Assembly: GCF_014205155.1 (NCBI RefSeq)
Contig: NZ_JACHMX010000001.1
Location: forward strand, 8,990,001 to 9,054,000
Length of the DNA stretch: 64,000 nt
Reading direction: 5' to 3'
Origin: Amycolatopsis umgeniensis
GTDB lineage: Bacteria > Actinomycetota > Actinomycetes > Mycobacteriales > Pseudonocardiaceae
The position numbers and the translations under genes were made by a program. The notes under the pieces are model-generated. The model made no database searches, had not been told where the DNA came from, and saw only the letters and a program-made list of their open reading frames with translations. Position 1 is the first letter of the stretch. Every line of letters starts with the position of its first letter. Of this stretch, positions 61,520 to 64,000 are shown in pieces.

Positions 61520-62117
61520 CCAGTCTCTTGGCGCGCACGACGACGTCATCGAGCGGGACTTCGCGCCCGCCGGGAGCGGCGAGGATCCGGCTGTCTTCCT
61601 CGGCGGTGACGATCTCCCAGACGCTCTCGTCCAGCCGTGCCGTGATGGCCGCGGCGGTGGCCGAGGCTTCGGCGGGCGGATGGTGGCCGTGACCATGGCC
61701 GCCGTGGGTGTGCAGGTGCCCGACGATCAGCAGCGTGCCACCGGGCGCCACCCACTCCGCGATCCGGTCGTAGAACTCCAGCTGCGGTATCGCCGGATGC
61801 GCGTAGTGGGTGGTGACCAGGTCGAACCGCGTACCCGGATCCCAGCTGCTCAGATCCGCCTCGACCCACCGCAGCCGATCGGGCGTGCCACGTTCGGCGG
61901 CGCGGGCCAGCACCGCCGACGAAATGTCCGCGGCGGTCACCTGCCACCCCCGTGAAGCGAGCCAGATCGCCTCGGCTCCCTCGCCGCACCCCGCGTCCAA
62001 CGCCGTACCAGGCTCCAGTCCGCCGACCTCACGGACGAGGTAGGGATTCGGCGGACTGCCGGCGCCGTCCCGTCGCCAGTGCTCTTCCCAGTACTCCTTG
62101 TCGAACCCGTGCGTCAT
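61473..62117 (-). CDS. class I SAM-dependent methyltransferase with His-rich loop
   Basis: A 214-residue methyltransferase: motif I ALDAGCGEGAEAIWLASRGW (about residues 39-58), VTAADIS, and VAPGGTLLIVGHL. It parallels the methyltransferase at 630-1253 in start and motif I. A histidine-rich loop HLHTHGGHGHGHHPP (about residues 143-157) follows the last motif and may bind metal; it is absent from the paralogue. ATG at 62117. Divergent from the XRE-cupin gene. Confidence 0.87.
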   Translation of the reverse strand: MTHGFDKEYWEEHWRRDGAGSPPNPYLVREVGGLEPGTALDAGCGEGAEAIWLASRGWQVTAADISSAVLARAAERGTPDRLRWVEADLSSWDPGTRFDLVTTHYAHPAIPQLEFYDRIAEWVAPGGTLLIVGHLHTHGGHGHGHHPPAEASATAAAITARLDESVWEIVTAEEDSRILAAPGGREVPLDDVVVRAKRLVTALRDEVDPPSPRR

Positions 62118-62162
62118 CGGCCGATCCTCTCCGTTCGTCTCCGGCGATCGTGACGATCACCG

Positions 62163-62197
62163 GGCAAAAGGGCAAAGTTTGTTGCCGAATGGCAAAC
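62163..62197. promoter_or_regulatory. GGCAAA repeats upstream of XRE-cupin gene
   Basis: GGCAAA occurs at 62163-62168, 62171-62176 and 62191-62196, and GTTTGTTGCC at 62178-62187 is its near complement, so two inverted pairs are possible. They lie between the divergent methyltransferase and XRE-cupin genes; the XRE protein is the likely ligand. Confidence 0.45.
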
Positions 62198-62204
62198 TGG
62201 ACGG

Positions 62205-62789
62205 ATGGGCAGCACACTCGACGCCGTCGGGGCGAGGCTGAAACACCTGCGTCAGCGCCAAGACATCACCTTGTCCGCCCTCGCCGCGGAGACGGGTATC
62301 TCGACGAGCACCCTCTCGCGGCTGGAAGCCGGGCTGCGGCGTCCCACCCTGGAGCAGCTCCTGCCGCTGGCCCACGCCTACGGCCTGACACTCGACGAAC
62401 TCGTCGACGCCCCACCGACCGGCAACCCCCGGATCACCCTGCGCCCGATCGCCTGCGGTGACGGATCGACCATCCTGCCGCTGACCCGCAGACCGGGCGG
62501 TATCCAGGCCTACAAGTTCGTCCTTCCCCGAGGGGACGACGACACCGAGCCGGACTTGCGCACCCACGAGGGATACGACTGGGTCTACGTTCTCAACGGC
62601 ACGTTGCGGCTGGTCCTCGGCGAGCACGACCTTCTGCTCGAGCCCGGGGAAGCCGCGGAGTTCGACACCCGCACCCCGCACTGGTTCGGCGCCACCGGCG
62701 CCGGTCCCGTCGAGTACCTGAGTCTCATCGGACGGCAAGGTGAGCGCGCGCACCTCCGCGTCGCGCCGAAGTCTTCGCCGTCGGAGTAG
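62205..62789 (+). CDS. XRE-family regulator with cupin domain
   Basis: A 194-residue regulator: helix-turn-helix at about 8-62 (RLKHLRQRQDITLSALAAET, GISTSTLSRLEAGLRRPTLE) and a C-terminal cupin (about 115-180: HEGYDWVYVLNGTLRLVLGE, LLLEPGEAAEFDTRTPHWFG) that probably binds a small ligand. ATG at 62205. It likely regulates itself, the divergent methyltransferase and the dienelactone hydrolase 19 bp downstream. Confidence 0.92.
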   Translation: MGSTLDAVGARLKHLRQRQDITLSALAAETGISTSTLSRLEAGLRRPTLEQLLPLAHAYGLTLDELVDAPPTGNPRITLRPIACGDGSTILPLTRRPGGIQAYKFVLPRGDDDTEPDLRTHEGYDWVYVLNGTLRLVLGEHDLLLEPGEAAEFDTRTPHWFGATGAGPVEYLSLIGRQGERAHLRVAPKSSPSE

Positions 62790-62808
62790 CAAGAAAGGAA
62801 GCATCACC

Positions 62809-63552
62809 ATTCCCGCCATCACACCGCAGATCCCCACCCCGGACGGTCAGGCCGACGCCTTCGCCGTCTACCCCGACAGTGGCGGCCCGCATCCGGCCGT
62901 CCTCCTCTACCCGGACGCCTTCGGACCGCGCCCCACCCTCTGGAAGATGGCCCGCGAACTGGCCGAGAACGGCTACTACGTCCTCGTCCCCAACATCTTC
63001 TACCGGCACCGACCGGCACCGGTGTTCGACCTTCCCGAGCACATCACCGCCGAACACCGGCCCACGCTCTTCGGCGAGATCATGCCCCTCGTCGAGGCGC
63101 ACACCGCCGAACGCATCCTGCGTGATGCCGACGCCTTCCTCGGGTTCCTCAGTGACCAGCCCGAGGTCCGCTCCGGACCGATCGCCGCGATCGGCTACTG
63201 CATGGGCGCCGTCCTCGCGATGCGCACCGCGACAGCCCACCCCGGCAAGGTCGCCGCCGTCGCCGGATTCCACCCCGGCGCCCTGGTCACCGACGCGCCC
63301 GACAGCCCGCACCGGCAGATCCCGAGCCTCACCGCCCAAGTCCACCTCGGCCTCGCCGAGAACGACATGACGTCCGAGGCCATCGCCGAGATCAGCAAGG
63401 CGTTCGACGACGCCGGAGTCGGCTACTCCTGCGAGATCTACCCCGGAACCGTCCACGGCTTCACCATGGCCGACACCGAAGCCTTCGACCCCGCCGGATC
63501 ACAGCGTCACTGGGAGCGGCTGCTCGCCCTTCTCGGCAGCACCCTGACCTAG
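62809..63552 (+). CDS. dienelactone hydrolase family protein, start codon non-standard
   Basis: A 247-residue alpha/beta hydrolase: IPTPDGQADAFAVYPDSGG, AVLLYPDAFGPRPTLWKMAR, ELAENGYYVLVPNIFYR, nucleophile Cys in AIGYCMGAVLAMRTA (about residue 128), and His in YPGTVHGFTMAD (about 220). In frame there is no ATG, GTG or TTG between the family start and a GTG at 62740 within the preceding gene. An ATT at 62809 lies 7 nt after AAAGGAAG (62794-62801), ideal spacing, so ATT is the probable start; the alternative GTG at 62740 adds a basic 23-residue extension. Confidence 0.8.
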   Translation: MPAITPQIPTPDGQADAFAVYPDSGGPHPAVLLYPDAFGPRPTLWKMARELAENGYYVLVPNIFYRHRPAPVFDLPEHITAEHRPTLFGEIMPLVEAHTAERILRDADAFLGFLSDQPEVRSGPIAAIGYCMGAVLAMRTATAHPGKVAAVAGFHPGALVTDAPDSPHRQIPSLTAQVHLGLAENDMTSEAIAEISKAFDDAGVGYSCEIYPGTVHGFTMADTEAFDPAGSQRHWERLLALLGSTLT

Positions 63553-63654
63553 CGACGGGTGCTCCACAGTTCCGCCCGCGCAGGGACGAGGGGAGCGCAA
63601 GTACACCACCAGCTTCGCCGGGCAGCCGACGGAGACGCTTCCCGATTAATGCGA

Positions 63655-63684
63655 TTGACGTCCGTCGACGACATTGGCAATGAT
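63655..63684 (+). promoter_or_regulatory. promoter of small peptide gene
   Basis: TTGACG (63655-63660) and AATGAT (63679-63684) are 18 bp apart and point to a start about 20 nt before the AAAGGAG ribosome binding site of the peptide gene at 63715. Confidence 0.45.
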
Positions 63685-63714
63685 GACCGCATACCGGAAT
63701 TCAAAGGAGCAGTC

Positions 63715-63804
63715 ATGATGAACGCGCGACAGCAGGGGGCGCCCACTCTCGTGCTTTCGTCGTGCGACCAAGGCCTTCTGGGCTGCTCAGGCTCTCCGCC
63801 GTGA
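63715..63804 (+). CDS. 29-residue peptide, unknown role
   Basis: ATG at 63715 sits 5 nt after AAAGGAG (63703-63709) and opens a 29-codon frame read MMNARQQGAPTL then VLSSCDQGLLGCSGSPP. Two cysteines, serines and glycines near the C-terminus recall ribosomal peptide precursors, but no modification enzyme is seen in the window. It has its own promoter-like boxes and a terminator at 63823-63858, so it looks like a self-contained unit. It may instead be a leader peptide or a chance frame. No signal peptide. Confidence 0.5.
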   Translation: MMNARQQGAPTLVLSSCDQGLLGCSGSPP

Positions 63805-63822
63805 CCGAAACGTCAGCCAGGG

Positions 63823-63858
63823 AGCCGCCCACCGGGAAACCGATCAGGGCGGCTTTTT
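63823..63858 (+). terminator. intrinsic terminator
   Basis: Stem AGCCGCCC (63823-63830) with GGGCGGCT (63847-63854), loop 16 nt, followed by TTTTT (63854-63858). It closes the small peptide unit and precedes the tRNA-like genes. Confidence 0.8.
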
Positions 63859-63890
63859 CTATTCCACTGTTCGTCGATGCAGTTCTTTTC

Positions 63891-63964
63891 GCGGTTCTAG
63901 CCCAATTGGCAGAGGCACCTGGTCGAGGGCCAGGACAGTCGGGGTTCGACTCCCCGGAACCGCA
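63891..63964 (+). tRNA. tRNA-like gene, loop reads GAG with C at position 33
   Basis: A 74-nt cloverleaf: acceptor stem GCGGTTC (63891-63897) with GAACCGC (63957-63963), discriminator A; D-stem GCC with GGC; anticodon stem CCTGG with CCAGG around the loop TCGAGGG (63923-63929); variable region 5 nt; T-stem CGGGG with CCCCG and loop TTCGACT. The anticodon would be GAG (leucine), but the invariant U33 is C and the variable arm is short, unlike leucine tRNAs. CCA is not encoded. Identity therefore uncertain. Confidence 0.65.
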
Positions 63965-63972
63965 CTCCCGAC

Positions 63973-64000
63973 GCCCCTGTAGCCCAACGGAAGAGGCAAC
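63973..64000 (+). tRNA. second tRNA-like gene, cut by window end
   Basis: Starts 8 nt after the first with acceptor GCCCCTG, TA, and a D-arm GCCC...AGAGGCA almost identical to that of its neighbour. The anticodon lies beyond the window. It shows that this is a tandem array rather than a single gene. Confidence 0.6.

Noticed and set aside
63559..63804. 81-codon version of the small peptide gene
   Set aside because: No binding site at the upstream ATG, and the promoter boxes and AAAGGAG lie inside it, favouring the 29-codon start.

Overview
The window looks like the chromosome of a high-GC actinomycete, most likely Amycolatopsis or a close relative in the Pseudonocardiales. The evidence is strong GC bias at third codon positions, frequent GTG/TTG starts, many apparently leaderless genes (a -10 box about 6 nt before the start codon), 4-bp ATGA/GTGA stop/start overlaps in nearly every operon, F420-type enzymes, and actinobacteria-specific families such as the TIGR03847/TIGR03843 pair. 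A rifamycin-associated element sits upstream of a rifampicin-monooxygenase-like gene, which fits a soil actinomycete exposed to rifamycins.

Layout. 0.2-9.3 kb is housekeeping-like: an F420/PPOX protein, a methyltransferase, an LD-carboxypeptidase coupled to an S9 peptidase, the TIGR03847-TIGR03843-phosphotransferase-DUF3097 group, and an NfeD/SPFH membrane-quality pair. 9.4-17.4 kb holds small regulator-plus-target cassettes: an HTH gene beside an M20 peptidase/MFS pair, a FMN reductase-MFS-MerR operon beside a PPOX gene, and a VOC-ArsR-SRPBCC operon with an operator inside its promoter and a probable CTG start. 17.6-30.2 kb is an accessory, conflict-type island: an NLR-like NB-ARC/TPR ATPase with a degenerate cyclase-like N-terminus, a secreted CHAP/bulb-lectin protein, a TPR-CHAT protease coupled to a small one-helix protein, secreted proteins, and a macro-like/KAP NTPase with two membrane helices. 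A truncated DJ-1/PfpI relic lies at the 3' end of the CHAT pair and suggests a recombination scar.

30.3-43.3 kb contains an eight-gene minus-strand operon, divergent from a GntR/FCD regulator, for four-carbon sugar-acid (tetronate) catabolism: dehydrogenase, OtnI-like isomerase, Asp/Glu-racemase-like protein, DUF1537 kinase, class II aldolase, ModA-like protein and DctM permease. It ends, unexpectedly, with a membrane-anchored NACHT-like WD40 protein; every junction is a 4-bp overlap. 43.4-60 kb is rich in xenobiotic and drug-modifying enzymes under dedicated regulators: two Rox-like monooxygenases (one with the rifamycin-associated element, one preceded by a leader-peptide ORF), SDR-TetR, epoxide hydrolase/MarR around a perfect 32-bp palindrome, SDR-LysR, a PIG-V-like mannosyltransferase, a lone tyrosine recombinase, deaminase/LLM oxidoreductase, and a TetR-Tet(X)-like pair behind three tandem operators. 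60-64 kb has a CGNR regulator beside an MBL-fold enzyme, a second methyltransferase, an XRE-cupin regulator with a dienelactone hydrolase that may start at ATT, a 29-codon peptide gene with its own promoter and terminator, and the beginning of a tandem tRNA-like array cut by the window end.

All calls come from reading the sequence and from recalled family features; no searches were run.
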